Origin: Mesorhizobium sp.
GTDB lineage: Bacteria > Pseudomonadota > Alphaproteobacteria > Rhizobiales > Rhizobiaceae
Reading direction: 5' to 3'
DNA: 64,000 nucleotides
Assembly (NCBI RefSeq): GCF_023954305.1
Contig: NZ_JAMLIG010000001.1
Coordinates: 3,182,001-3,246,000 of the forward strand
Every line of letters begins with the position of its first letter. Within the stretch, counting starts at the first letter, position 1. The position numbers and the translations under genes are program-made. Shown one piece after another: positions 44,353-52,724 of this stretch. The notes below the pieces were generated by a model. The model was not told the DNA's origin. It was given only the letters and a program-made list of their open reading frames with translations, and ran no database searches.

Positions 44353-45155
44353 GCGCGCTCGCCAATCCCCTGTCGCTGTTCGACATCGCCGGCAAGGTGG
44401 CGATCGTCACCGGAGCCTCGGGCGCCTTCGGCGCGGTGGCGGCGCAGGTGCTGGCCGGCGCCGGCGCGAAGCTGGCGCTCGTCGCCGGCAATGCCGCGGC
44501 CCTTGCCGAGACCGCCGCGGCCTGCGGCGATGCGGACATCCTTGCGATCAATGCGCGGCCTTCGAGCGAGGAGGCCTGCGACAGGATCGTCGCCGACACC
44601 GTGGCCCGCTTCGGCCGCCTCGACATCCTCGTCGTCGCCTCGGGCAAGAACGACGTCGCCAAGATCAACGACATGTCGCCCGCCCGCTTCCTCGACGTGA
44701 TGGATGCCAACGTCACCCAGAGCTGGCTGATGGCGCGCGCCGCCTCGAAGCAGATGCTGGCGCAGAACGCGGACGGCAAGGGCGCGGGCGGCAAGATCGT
44801 GCTGATGTCCTCGGCGCGCGGACTGCTCGGCCATCCCGCCGGCTACACCGCCTATTGCGCCTCCAAGTCCGCCGTCGACGGCATCACCAGGGCGCTCGGC
44901 TGCGAACTGGGACCGACCGGCATCACCGTCAACGCCATCGCCCCCACCGTCTTCCGCTCGCCGCTCACGGCGTGGATGTTCGAGGAGACCGAGAACGCGC
45001 AGGCCGTGCGCAAGGGCTTCCTCGCCCGCGTGCCGAAGGGGCGGCTGGGCGAGCCGGACGACCTCGCCGGGCCGCTTCTGTTCCTCGCCTCCAAGGCATC
45101 CGATTTCTACACCGGCCACATCCTCTACGCCGACGGCGGCTACACGGCGGGATGA
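44349..45155 (+). CDS. Short-chain dehydrogenase/reductase (SDR)
   Basis: 268-residue classical SDR. VTGASGAFGAVA binds the cofactor, Ser lies in LMSSARG and Tyr/Lys in YCASKSAVDG, and NAIAPTVFRSPL and YADGGYT follow. The glycine-rich loop reads GASGAFG instead of GxxxGIG, a small variation seen in gluconate-5-dehydrogenase-like proteins. It overlaps both neighbours by 4 bases, so it is made in step with them. Confidence 0.88.
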   Translation: MSALANPLSLFDIAGKVAIVTGASGAFGAVAAQVLAGAGAKLALVAGNAAALAETAAACGDADILAINARPSSEEACDRIVADTVARFGRLDILVVASGKNDVAKINDMSPARFLDVMDANVTQSWLMARAASKQMLAQNADGKGAGGKIVLMSSARGLLGHPAGYTAYCASKSAVDGITRALGCELGPTGITVNAIAPTVFRSPLTAWMFEETENAQAVRKGFLARVPKGRLGEPDDLAGPLLFLASKASDFYTGHILYADGGYTAG

Positions 45156-46123
45156 CCATGGCGGCGCGCGACACCATCGCCGTCGTCGGCGCCGGTCTCA
45201 TGGGCCACGGCATCGCCCAGGTCTTCGCCGTCGCCGGCCACCCGGTGCGCGTCTACGACGCCCATCGCCCGGCGCTCGACACGCTGCACGCCCGCATCAG
45301 GGCCAATCTCGACCAGCTCGGCATGCCGGGCGGCGCGGGGGCGCGCGTCAGCGCCCATGGCGACCTCGCCGACGCCGTCGCCGGCGCGGCCGTGGTCTTC
45401 GAGGCAGCGCCCGAGAAGCTCGATCTCAAGCGCGCGCTGTTTGCCGACCTGGTGCGGATCGCCGCGCCCGACGCGCTGCTGGCCTCCAACACCTCCGTCA
45501 TCCCGATCGGCGACATCGCCGCCGGACTTGCGAGCCGGGAACGGATCGTCGGCACGCATTGGTGGAACCCGCCCTTTCTCGTGCCGCTCGTCGAGGTCGT
45601 GGCAACCCCCCAGACGGCAGCGTCGTCCGTCGACCGGATGATCGACCTGCTCGGCTCCGTCGGCAAGCAGCCGGTCCGCGTCAGGAAGGACGTGCCCGGA
45701 TTCGTCGGCAACCGCCTGCAGCACGCGCTCTGGCGCGAGGCGATCGCGATCGTGGCCGAAGGCATCGCCGACGCCGAAACCGTCGATACCGTCGTCAAGG
45801 CCAGCTTCGGCCGGCGCCTGGCCGTGCTCGGCCCGCTCGAAAACGCCGATCTCGTCGGAACCGACCTCACCCTCGACATCCACAACGTCGTGCTCGCCCA
45901 TCTCGACCGATCCCCAGACCCATCCCCCTACCTCCAGGACCTCGTCCAAAACGGACGCCTCGGAATGAAAAGCGGCGAAGGGTTCCGGCACTGGTCGCCC
46001 GACGAGGCGCAGGCTTTGCGAGGGAAGGTATTCTCGTACCTCAGGAATTTCGATCAATCGCAAAAGCTCTCGGGAGGAGATGATGGCGATGCAACCAAAC
46101 AGACGGGCGGCGAGGCGGCTTGA
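45152..46123 (+). CDS. 3-hydroxyacyl-CoA-type dehydrogenase
   Basis: 323-residue NAD-dependent L-3-hydroxyacid dehydrogenase of the FadB/HbdA/carnitine-dehydrogenase family. IAVVGAGLMGHGIAQVF binds NAD; the catalytic His-Glu pair is expected in VGTHWWNPPFLVPLVEVV; VPGFVGNRLQHALWREA is also typical. The single-domain size suits hydroxyacids such as carnitine or gulonate as well as acyl-CoA. A BKACE enzyme in the same operon cleaves beta-keto acids, so this dehydrogenase probably makes the beta-keto acid. It overlaps the SDR by 4 bases and the next gene by about 40. Confidence 0.85.
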   Translation: MTMAARDTIAVVGAGLMGHGIAQVFAVAGHPVRVYDAHRPALDTLHARIRANLDQLGMPGGAGARVSAHGDLADAVAGAAVVFEAAPEKLDLKRALFADLVRIAAPDALLASNTSVIPIGDIAAGLASRERIVGTHWWNPPFLVPLVEVVATPQTAASSVDRMIDLLGSVGKQPVRVRKDVPGFVGNRLQHALWREAIAIVAEGIADAETVDTVVKASFGRRLAVLGPLENADLVGTDLTLDIHNVVLAHLDRSPDPSPYLQDLVQNGRLGMKSGEGFRHWSPDEAQALRGKVFSYLRNFDQSQKLSGGDDGDATKQTGGEAA

Positions 46124-47384
46124 GACGTCACGCAGGAAATTCCTGACGGGGGCTGCCGCCACACTGGCGGCGCCAGCCCTCCTGCGGGGAAGGGCCTTCG
46201 CCGCCGATGGGCCGGTCCGGATCGGTTTCGTCACCCCTCAGACGGGTCCGCTTGCCTTCTTCGGCGAACCCGATGCCTTCGTTTTCAAGCGCTTCGAGAA
46301 GCTGATCGGCGCCGGTGTCCAGGTCAACGGCGCCACGCGGCCGATCGAGATTATCGTCAAGGACAGCCAGTCGAATGCGAACCGCGCCGCCGAGGTCGCA
46401 TCGCAGTTGCTGCTCGAGGACGAGGTGAGCCTGCTGCTGTCTGCAGGCGGGCCGGATACCGTCAATCCCGTCGCCGACCAGGCCGAGGCCAACGGTACGC
46501 CGATGATCGCCACGGCCTGCCCCTGGCAGCCCTTCGTCTTCGGCCGCGGCAGCACGCCGGACAAGGGGTTCGACTGGACCTATCTCTTCGCCTTCGGTCT
46601 GGAGGACGTGATTGCCGCCTATATGGGCCTCTGGGCGACGATCGAAACCAACAAGCGCGTCGGCATCCTGCTTCCCAACGACGCGGACGGAAGCGCCTGG
46701 GGGGATGCGAAGTTCGGCTTCCCTCCCGCACTCCAGGCCGCCGGATACGAAGTGATCGATACCGGCCGCTACACGCCGATGCTCGACGATTTCACGGCCC
46801 AGATCTCGGCGCTGAAGTCGGCAGAGGTCGACATCGTGATGGGCACGATGCTGCCGCCGGAGTTCTTCTCCTTCTGGTCGCAATCCGCCCAGCAGGGCCT
46901 CAGGCCGAAAGTCGCCACCATCGGCAAGACGCTGCTGCTCCCCGCCACGCTCGAGGCCGTGGGAGAGATCGGGGATGGCCTGTCGACGGAACTGGGCTGG
47001 CATCCGACCTATCCTTTCACCTCGGCGGCGACCGGCGAGACGGCTCAGGGCATCGCCGACGCGTGGGAAGCGGAGACGGGGCGGCAGTGGATTCAGACCA
47101 TTGGCATGAAGCATGCGCTGCTCGATCTGGCGATCGACGTCGTCAGCCGCGCCGGCGACCCCCAAGACCCCGTCGCGGTGGTCGAGGCGATTCGCGCAAC
47201 AGACCGGGAGACCACTCTCGGGCGGGCGAACTGGGCGGCGTCTCCCGTCCGAAACGTCGCGAAGGCGCCGATGGTCGGCGGGCAATGGCGCAAGACCGAC
47301 GACAAGTTCGAACTGGTGGTCTGCTCGAATCCCGCCGGCGCGGCTGCGCCCGCGACCTCCGATCTCCTGCCCCTGAGAGGATAA
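46083..47384 (+). CDS. Liv-type ABC transporter substrate-binding protein A (Tat-exported)
   Basis: 433-residue periplasmic binding protein of the branched-chain amino acid/amide type. The N-terminus carries a twin-arginine signal (TSRRKFLTG, then an Ala-rich core and GRAFAAD). Mature marks are IGFVTPQTGPLAFFG, DSQSNANRAAEVASQLLL and TAQISALKSAEVDIV. It is clearly paralogous to the protein at 48099 (for example ILLPNDADGSAWGDA versus LFPNDADGNAWGDA). Three in-frame ATGs lie at 46080, 46083 and 46089 behind GGGAGG; 46083 has the best spacing. It overlaps the dehydrogenase gene by about 40 bases. Confidence 0.9.
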   Translation: MAMQPNRRAARRLETSRRKFLTGAAATLAAPALLRGRAFAADGPVRIGFVTPQTGPLAFFGEPDAFVFKRFEKLIGAGVQVNGATRPIEIIVKDSQSNANRAAEVASQLLLEDEVSLLLSAGGPDTVNPVADQAEANGTPMIATACPWQPFVFGRGSTPDKGFDWTYLFAFGLEDVIAAYMGLWATIETNKRVGILLPNDADGSAWGDAKFGFPPALQAAGYEVIDTGRYTPMLDDFTAQISALKSAEVDIVMGTMLPPEFFSFWSQSAQQGLRPKVATIGKTLLLPATLEAVGEIGDGLSTELGWHPTYPFTSAATGETAQGIADAWEAETGRQWIQTIGMKHALLDLAIDVVSRAGDPQDPVAVVEAIRATDRETTLGRANWAASPVRNVAKAPMVGGQWRKTDDKFELVVCSNPAGAAAPATSDLLPLRG

Positions 47385-47389
47385 GAACG

Positions 47390-48046
47390 ATGCGTTTCGA
47401 AGACCGCAACGATCTGCTCAATCCCGGCTACCTGCCATTCGAGTCCGGGATCGTCCGCTACGACGACGGCCACGTGACGATCGCCGCGCTGACGCGCATG
47501 CCGCACTGCCGGGCGAAGATGGTCCACTGGTGGTTTGGCTGGCTGGGCGGAACCGACCAGTACAAACTCTGGCATCCCCGGGATCACGTCTCCAGCGACT
47601 GGGAAGGGCGCGTCGGCGGCAACTACATTGGCGCGCATCACCTGGTCGAGGAGTATCTGGGCGGTTCCGGACCGGTTCACCGGCTGAGAATCAGTTTCCG
47701 CGATCCGCACGAATTCTTCGATCCGGCACGATACGATGCCTTCGACGGCGTTGCGATCTGCGCTTTCCCCGGCGCACGGGACAATCCGGTCAGTCTCGGA
47801 TATATGTGCCACTTCGTCCGCAATACCGACTACGGCTGCGAGATGCGCACCCGCTTCTGGTTCGGCGACGTACGCATACCGGGCGGTCCGCCCCTTCCGG
47901 AAGAGCAGAGGGCGCATATCCGCAAGGAAGCGCTGAACGACGAATTCTGCGCCGGGCTGCACAAGCACGCCATCGAGGAAATGGGCTACATGGCCGACCT
48001 CCTGCCGGTGCTGTACCGGCAGGTGACCGGCGACGCGACGTTCTGA
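47390..48046 (+). CDS. DAPG-hydrolase (PhlG)-like protein
   Basis: 218-residue protein resembling the 2,4-diacetylphloroglucinol hydrolase fold, zinc enzymes that cleave a C-C bond between a ring and an acyl group. The C-terminal HxxxE pair of PhlG is matched by H193 and E197 in HKHAIEEMG; candidate N-terminal ligands are in WHPRDH (62-66) and GAHHLVEE (82-88). It is shorter than PhlG (about 290 residues). It lies 5 bases after one binding-protein gene and 52 before its paralogue, so it almost certainly acts on the compound they import. Family call is moderately sure; substrate unknown. Confidence 0.75.
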   Translation: MRFEDRNDLLNPGYLPFESGIVRYDDGHVTIAALTRMPHCRAKMVHWWFGWLGGTDQYKLWHPRDHVSSDWEGRVGGNYIGAHHLVEEYLGGSGPVHRLRISFRDPHEFFDPARYDAFDGVAICAFPGARDNPVSLGYMCHFVRNTDYGCEMRTRFWFGDVRIPGGPPLPEEQRAHIRKEALNDEFCAGLHKHAIEEMGYMADLLPVLYRQVTGDATF

Positions 48047-48054
48047 GCTTTGAG

Positions 48055-48071
48055 GCCGGCCACTGGCCGGC
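48055..48071 (+). other. Short intercistronic hairpin
   Basis: GCCGGCC (48055-48061) pairs with GGCCGGC (48065-48071) across a 3-base loop in the gap before the second binding-protein gene. No T-run; it may mark an mRNA processing point. Confidence 0.45.
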
Positions 48072-48098
48072 GACGACCGCCAAACTCGGGAGGAGATC

Positions 48099-49400
48099 AT
48101 GGCGATATCGATGAGCACTGGAAGGATGCGAAGCTTGATGAACCGGCGGTCATTTCTGACGGCCGCCGCCGGCGCAGCCGTCTCGGCACCGGCGATCCTG
48201 CGGCACAGCCGTGCCTATGCCGAGACGCCGAAGCTGAGGATCGGCCACGTCAGCCCGAGAACCGGGCCACTGGCCGGCTTCGCCGAGGCCGACGACCACA
48301 TCCTTGCCGGGATCTCGAAGGCTTTTTCCGGAGGGATCGACAACAACGGCCGCGCCTGGGCGGTCGAGATCATCTCCAAGGACAGCCAGTCCAACCCGAA
48401 CCGCGCTGCGGAGGTTGCATCCGAGCTGATTCTCAAGGACGAGGTCGACATCATTGTCGCGGCTTCCACGCCCGACACGGTCAACCCGGTCTCGGATCAG
48501 GCCGAGGTCAACGGCACGCCCTGCATCACGACCGACTGTCCGTGGCAGCCCTACTTCTTTGGCCGCAACGGCGTGCCGGACACGGGCTTTCACTCGACCT
48601 ATCATTTCTTCTGGGGCCTTGAGGATGTCATCGCCTCCTTTATCGCCTTGTGGCAGCATGAAGGGGTGGCGAAGAAGGTCGGTGGCCTCTTTCCCAACGA
48701 CGCGGACGGCAATGCCTGGGGCGATGCCGAGCGCGGCTTTCCCAAGCCGCTCGGGGAGGCCGGCTTCGCGCTGACCGATCCCGGCCGGTACCAGCCGATG
48801 ACGGACGATTTCACCGCGCAGATCTCGGCCTTCAGGGCAGCCGGCGCCGAAATCGTCACCGGCAACATGATCCCGCCGGACTTCGCCGGCTTCTGGAGCC
48901 AGGCGGGACAGCAGGGCTTCAAGCCGAAGATCGTGACGATCGGAAAGGCGCTGCTCTTTCCGTCGGTCATCGAATCGCTCGGGGAACGCGGCGTGGGCCT
49001 CAGCTCCGAAATCTGGTGGACGCCCAACCATCCGTTCCAGTCGAGCCTGACGGGCGAGAGCGCGCGCCAGCTTGCCGAGAGCTACACCGCAGTCACGGGA
49101 CGGCCCTGGAGCCAGCCGATCGGCTTCAAGCACGCCCTGTTCGAGGTGGCGGCCGATGTGATCCGGCGGGCGGAGGATCTGGAAGATGCGGAGGCCATCG
49201 TCGAGGCGATCCGGGCGACCTCGCTCGCCACCATTGTCGGTCCGGTCGACTGGTCGAAAGGCCCTGTGCCGAACGTCACCAAGACGCCTCTGGTCGCCGG
49301 CCAGTGGCAGAAGCAGGGCAACCGCGTCGATCTGGTCGTGACCACCAACGCCAACGCGCCGCAAATTCCGGTCGGCGGCGAACTCGCGCTTCTGACATGA
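48099..49400 (+). CDS. Liv-type ABC transporter substrate-binding protein B (Tat-exported)
   Basis: 433-residue periplasmic binding protein, same length and family as the one at 46083. Signal: NRRSFLTAAAG with a twin arginine, then an Ala-rich core and RAYAET. Mature marks: IGHVSPRTGPLAGFAE, DSQSNPNRAAEVASELIL, LFPNDADGNAWGDA, TAQISAFRAAGAEIV. The start at 48099 has GGGAGGAGATC upstream; an internal ATG (residue 14) begins closer to the Tat motif and is possible. Its stop overlaps the ATPase start by 4 bases. Confidence 0.9.
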   Translation: MAISMSTGRMRSLMNRRSFLTAAAGAAVSAPAILRHSRAYAETPKLRIGHVSPRTGPLAGFAEADDHILAGISKAFSGGIDNNGRAWAVEIISKDSQSNPNRAAEVASELILKDEVDIIVAASTPDTVNPVSDQAEVNGTPCITTDCPWQPYFFGRNGVPDTGFHSTYHFFWGLEDVIASFIALWQHEGVAKKVGGLFPNDADGNAWGDAERGFPKPLGEAGFALTDPGRYQPMTDDFTAQISAFRAAGAEIVTGNMIPPDFAGFWSQAGQQGFKPKIVTIGKALLFPSVIESLGERGVGLSSEIWWTPNHPFQSSLTGESARQLAESYTAVTGRPWSQPIGFKHALFEVAADVIRRAEDLEDAEAIVEAIRATSLATIVGPVDWSKGPVPNVTKTPLVAGQWQKQGNRVDLVVTTNANAPQIPVGGELALLT

Positions 49401-50134
49401 CCGTCATTCTCTCCGCGGAAGGTCTGAGCAAGCGCTACGGGGCCCAGCAGGTCACCGACCAGGTGTCACTGACGCTTGCCCGCGGCGAGGCGCTCGGCAT
49501 CATCGGACCCAACGGCGCCGGCAAGACGACGCTGTTCAACCTGATTGCCGGGACCGTGCGGGCTGATGCGGGGAGGATCGTGTTCGACGGTGAGGACGTG
49601 AGCGACCTGCCGGCGCGCCGGCGCTGCCATCTCGGCATCGCCCGCTCGTTCCAGATCCCGCATCCCTTCGTCGGGATGACGACCTACGAGAACGTCCTCG
49701 TCGGCGCAGCGTTCGGGCGCGGCGCCTCGGAACGGGACAGCGAGGAGAGGGCGGTCGACGTGCTGGAGGTGACCGGCCTGAAGCGCAAGGCCAACACGCT
49801 GGCCAGAGATCTGACGCTGCTCGAGCGAAAGCGTCTGGAGCTGGCGCGCGCGCTGGCGAGCGGCCCGAGCCTCCTGCTGCTCGATGAGATCGCCGGCGGG
49901 CTGACCGAGCCAGAATGCGTCGAACTGATCGCCACCATCGGCGACGTCCGCCGCGAGGGCGTTTCCATCATCTGGATCGAGCACGTCGTGCACGCCCTGC
50001 TCGCGGTTGTCGACCGGATCGCGGTCATCGACTTCGGCCGGAAGATCGCCGAGGGCGAGCCGCGCGCCGTCATGGCGAGCCCGCAGGTGGCCGAGATCTA
50101 CATGGGCATCGATGGAGAAGCGGCCCATGGCTGA
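49397..50134 (+). CDS. Liv-type ABC transporter ATPase (LivG type)
   Basis: 245-residue ATPase. GPNGAGKTT is Walker A, LLLLDEIAGGL is Walker B and the switch His is in WIEHVVHAL. The signature is divergent (LTLLERKRLELARAL) where LSGGQ is expected, a common LivG variant. HPFVGMTTYENVLVG and the final MASPQVAEIYMG are typical. Overlaps the binding-protein gene by 4 bases and LivF-type gene by 8. Confidence 0.93.
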   Translation: MTVILSAEGLSKRYGAQQVTDQVSLTLARGEALGIIGPNGAGKTTLFNLIAGTVRADAGRIVFDGEDVSDLPARRRCHLGIARSFQIPHPFVGMTTYENVLVGAAFGRGASERDSEERAVDVLEVTGLKRKANTLARDLTLLERKRLELARALASGPSLLLLDEIAGGLTEPECVELIATIGDVRREGVSIIWIEHVVHALLAVVDRIAVIDFGRKIAEGEPRAVMASPQVAEIYMGIDGEAAHG

Positions 50135-50837
50135 GGCGCTTCTCGCGCTGTCCGGCCTCAAGGCCGGTTACGGCGATTTCCAGGCCCTTTTCGGCATCGA
50201 TCTCGAGCTCCGCGCCGGGGAGACTCTCGCATTGATCGGTGCCAACGGCGCCGGCAAGTCGACGCTTCTGCGTGCCGTGACCGGTCTGGTGGGCTGCGCG
50301 CCCGACATGGTCCGTTTCGAAGGCGCCCCCATCGGCGGAAGGCGGCCGGACCGCATTGCCGGCCTCGGCATCGCCATGGTGCCCGAGGGCCGACGCCTGT
50401 TCCGTTCGCTTTGCGTCGAGGAGAACCTGATCATCGGCGGCGAACGCGCACCGCGCGGCCAGTGGACACTCGAACGCGTCTACGCCCTGTTTCCGATCCT
50501 TGCCGAAAAGCGGCGCAGCCCCGCCACGGCCCTGTCCGGCGGGCAGCAGCAGATGGTTGCGATCGGGCGGGCGCTGATGGCGAACCCCAAGCTGATCCTG
50601 TTCGACGAGATTTCGCTCGGCCTTGCGCCGGTCGTCATCAAGGACATCTACGCCGCCCTTCCAACCGTCGTGGAGACCGGGGTCTCGGTGATCCTCGTCG
50701 AGCAGGACGTCACGCGCGCGCTGTCGGTGGCTCACCGGTTTGTCTGCCTGCAGGAGGGCCGCATATCACTCGCCGGACGGCCGGGCGAACACGACCGCGC
50801 GGCGATCACCGCCGCCTATTTCGGGATGGCGCACTGA
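50127..50837 (+). CDS. Liv-type ABC transporter ATPase (LivF type)
   Basis: 236-residue ATPase with GANGAGKST, signature LSGGQQQ, Walker B LILFDEISLGL and the LivF-type MVPEGRRLFRSLCVEENL. The start at 50127 overlaps the LivG-type gene. Its stop shares a base with the LivH-type permease start. Domain pattern is complete, and it should be active. Confidence 0.93.
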   Translation: MAEALLALSGLKAGYGDFQALFGIDLELRAGETLALIGANGAGKSTLLRAVTGLVGCAPDMVRFEGAPIGGRRPDRIAGLGIAMVPEGRRLFRSLCVEENLIIGGERAPRGQWTLERVYALFPILAEKRRSPATALSGGQQQMVAIGRALMANPKLILFDEISLGLAPVVIKDIYAALPTVVETGVSVILVEQDVTRALSVAHRFVCLQEGRISLAGRPGEHDRAAITAAYFGMAH

Positions 50838-51700
50838 TGGACTGGGTCAACGCCGTCGTGCAAGGCATCCTCCTAGGCGGGCTCTATGCTCTCTTTGCCG
50901 CCGGCCTGTCGCTCATCTTCGGCGTGATGCGGCTGGTCAACATCGCTCACGGCGACATGATTGTCGCTGCCGCCTATCTGGCTCTGGTGGTCGTGCAGGC
51001 GACAGGACTTCACCCGCTGGCCTCCGCCGTCCTTGTGGTGCCGCTGATGGCGCTGTTCGGCTACGCGATGCAGCGGCTGCTGCTCAATCCGACCATCGGC
51101 AAGGATCTTTTGTCGCCGCTCCTCGTCACCTTCGGCATCTCGGTCATCCTGCAGAACGGTCTCCTCGCGGGCTTCACGGCCGACAGCAGGCGGCTCTCCG
51201 CCGGCGGCATCGAGACCGCGAGCGTCGAGCTGCTGTCTGGCCTCAGCGTCGGCGTGCTGCCGGTCCTGGTGTTCGCCGCCGCGTTTCTCATCATCCTCGC
51301 CCTGGAGCTGGTGTTCTATCGCACAGCTCTCGGCCGCGCATTCCGAGCCACGTCCGATGACCAGGAGATCGCCCAGTTGATGATGCTCGACCGTCGCCAC
51401 GTCTTCGGCATGGCCATGGCGCTCTCGTCCGCCGTGGTCGCGATCGCCGGCATCTTCCTCGCTATCCGCACCAATTTCGATCCCTCCTCGGGGCCTGCCC
51501 GGCTGCTCTTCGGCTTCGAGGCGGTGATCATCGGCGGGCTCGGCAACCTCTGGGGAACGCTCGCCGGCGGCATCGTGCTCGGCGTAGCCCAGGCGATCGG
51601 CGCACAGATATCGCCGGGCTGGCAGATTCTCGCCGGCCATCTTGTCTTCTTCCTCGTGCTGGCGATCAGGCCGCGCGGCCTGTTTCCGAGGATGGAATGA
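50837..51700 (+). CDS. Liv-type ABC transporter permease (LivH type)
   Basis: 287-residue permease with about eight membrane helices. Marks: GILLGGLYALFAAGLSLIFGVMR, NIAHGDMIVAAAYLAL, GKDLLSPLLVTFGISVILQN and GFEAVIIGGLGNLWGTLAGG. The start codon shares its first base with the LivF-type stop, and the stop overlaps the next permease. Confidence 0.93.
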   Translation: MDWVNAVVQGILLGGLYALFAAGLSLIFGVMRLVNIAHGDMIVAAAYLALVVVQATGLHPLASAVLVVPLMALFGYAMQRLLLNPTIGKDLLSPLLVTFGISVILQNGLLAGFTADSRRLSAGGIETASVELLSGLSVGVLPVLVFAAAFLIILALELVFYRTALGRAFRATSDDQEIAQLMMLDRRHVFGMAMALSSAVVAIAGIFLAIRTNFDPSSGPARLLFGFEAVIIGGLGNLWGTLAGGIVLGVAQAIGAQISPGWQILAGHLVFFLVLAIRPRGLFPRME

Positions 51701-52716
51701 TGAGTTCCACCTTCACCATCCAGCGCTCGACGAGGACCAGCCGCGTCACGGCGATCGTCGCGCTGCTTCTTGTCGCCGCGCTCGTAGCCGCGCCATGGTG
51801 GGCCGGCCGGGCCAACGTCCGCCTGCTGGGCGAAATCCTGTCCTTCGTGGCGCTTGCCAGCCTGTGGAACCTGCTCGCCGGCTATGCCGGTCTCGCCTCT
51901 ATCGGCCAGCAGGCCTATGTCGGCCTCGGCGGCTACGCGCTGTTCGCGCTCGCCATGTTTCTCGGTGTTCATCCGCTCGTCGCCGTCGGTGTCGCCGGGG
52001 TCGTGGGGGCGCTCGTCGCCATCCCGATCGCGCCGCTGCTGTTCCGCCTCCAGGGCGCCTATTTTGCCATAGGCACCTGGGTGCTCGCGGAAGTCTTCCG
52101 ACTTTCCTTCGCCCAAGTCGCCGCGCTGGGGGGCGGATCGGGCACCAGCCTCCCGGCGGGGATCATCACCGGCATCGCGGCCGACCGGGCCGTGAGGGAA
52201 ATGCTCACCTACTGGTGTGCGCTCGCCATCGCGGTGGCGACCGTCGCCTTCGTCGTCCTGCTGCTGCGCTCCCGCGCCGGCCTTGCGCTCACGGCGATAC
52301 GGGACAGCGAAGTCGCGTCCGAGAGCCTCGGCATCGACATCTGGCGCACCAAGCTGCTCGTCTATGTGTCGGTCGCCGGGCTGACGTCGTTGACCGGGGC
52401 CTTCATCTTCCTGCAGAAGCTGCGCATTTCTCCCGACGCGGCCTTCAGCGTGAATGACTGGACGGCCTACGTCATCTTCATCGCCGTGATCGGAGGCATC
52501 GGCACCATCGAGGGTCCGATCCTCGGCACGATCCTGTTCTTCCTGCTGCGCGAGACACTGGCCGATCTCGGAACCACCTATCTGATCCTGCTCGGTGTGG
52601 TCGCCATTCTCGTCATGCTGCGGGCACCCAAAGGCCTGTGGGGCCTCGTTGTCCAACACACCGGCATCACGCTGGTACCCGTTCGTCGTCGTGTCGTCTT
52701 CCCGAAAGAAAGCTGA
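51697..52716 (+). CDS. Liv-type ABC transporter permease (LivM type)
   Basis: 339-residue permease with eight to ten helices. Marks: NLLAGYAGLASIGQQAYVGLG, FRLQGAYFAIGTWVLAEV, LALTAIRDSEVASESLGID and IGGIGTIEGPILGTI. Starts with two ATGs at 51697 and 51700 overlapping the preceding stop. Together with the preceding genes it forms a complete Liv-type core; the substrate need not be an amino acid. Confidence 0.92.
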   Translation: MMSSTFTIQRSTRTSRVTAIVALLLVAALVAAPWWAGRANVRLLGEILSFVALASLWNLLAGYAGLASIGQQAYVGLGGYALFALAMFLGVHPLVAVGVAGVVGALVAIPIAPLLFRLQGAYFAIGTWVLAEVFRLSFAQVAALGGGSGTSLPAGIITGIAADRAVREMLTYWCALAIAVATVAFVVLLLRSRAGLALTAIRDSEVASESLGIDIWRTKLLVYVSVAGLTSLTGAFIFLQKLRISPDAAFSVNDWTAYVIFIAVIGGIGTIEGPILGTILFFLLRETLADLGTTYLILLGVVAILVMLRAPKGLWGLVVQHTGITLVPVRRRVVFPKES

Positions 52717-52724
52717 GCCTAACC

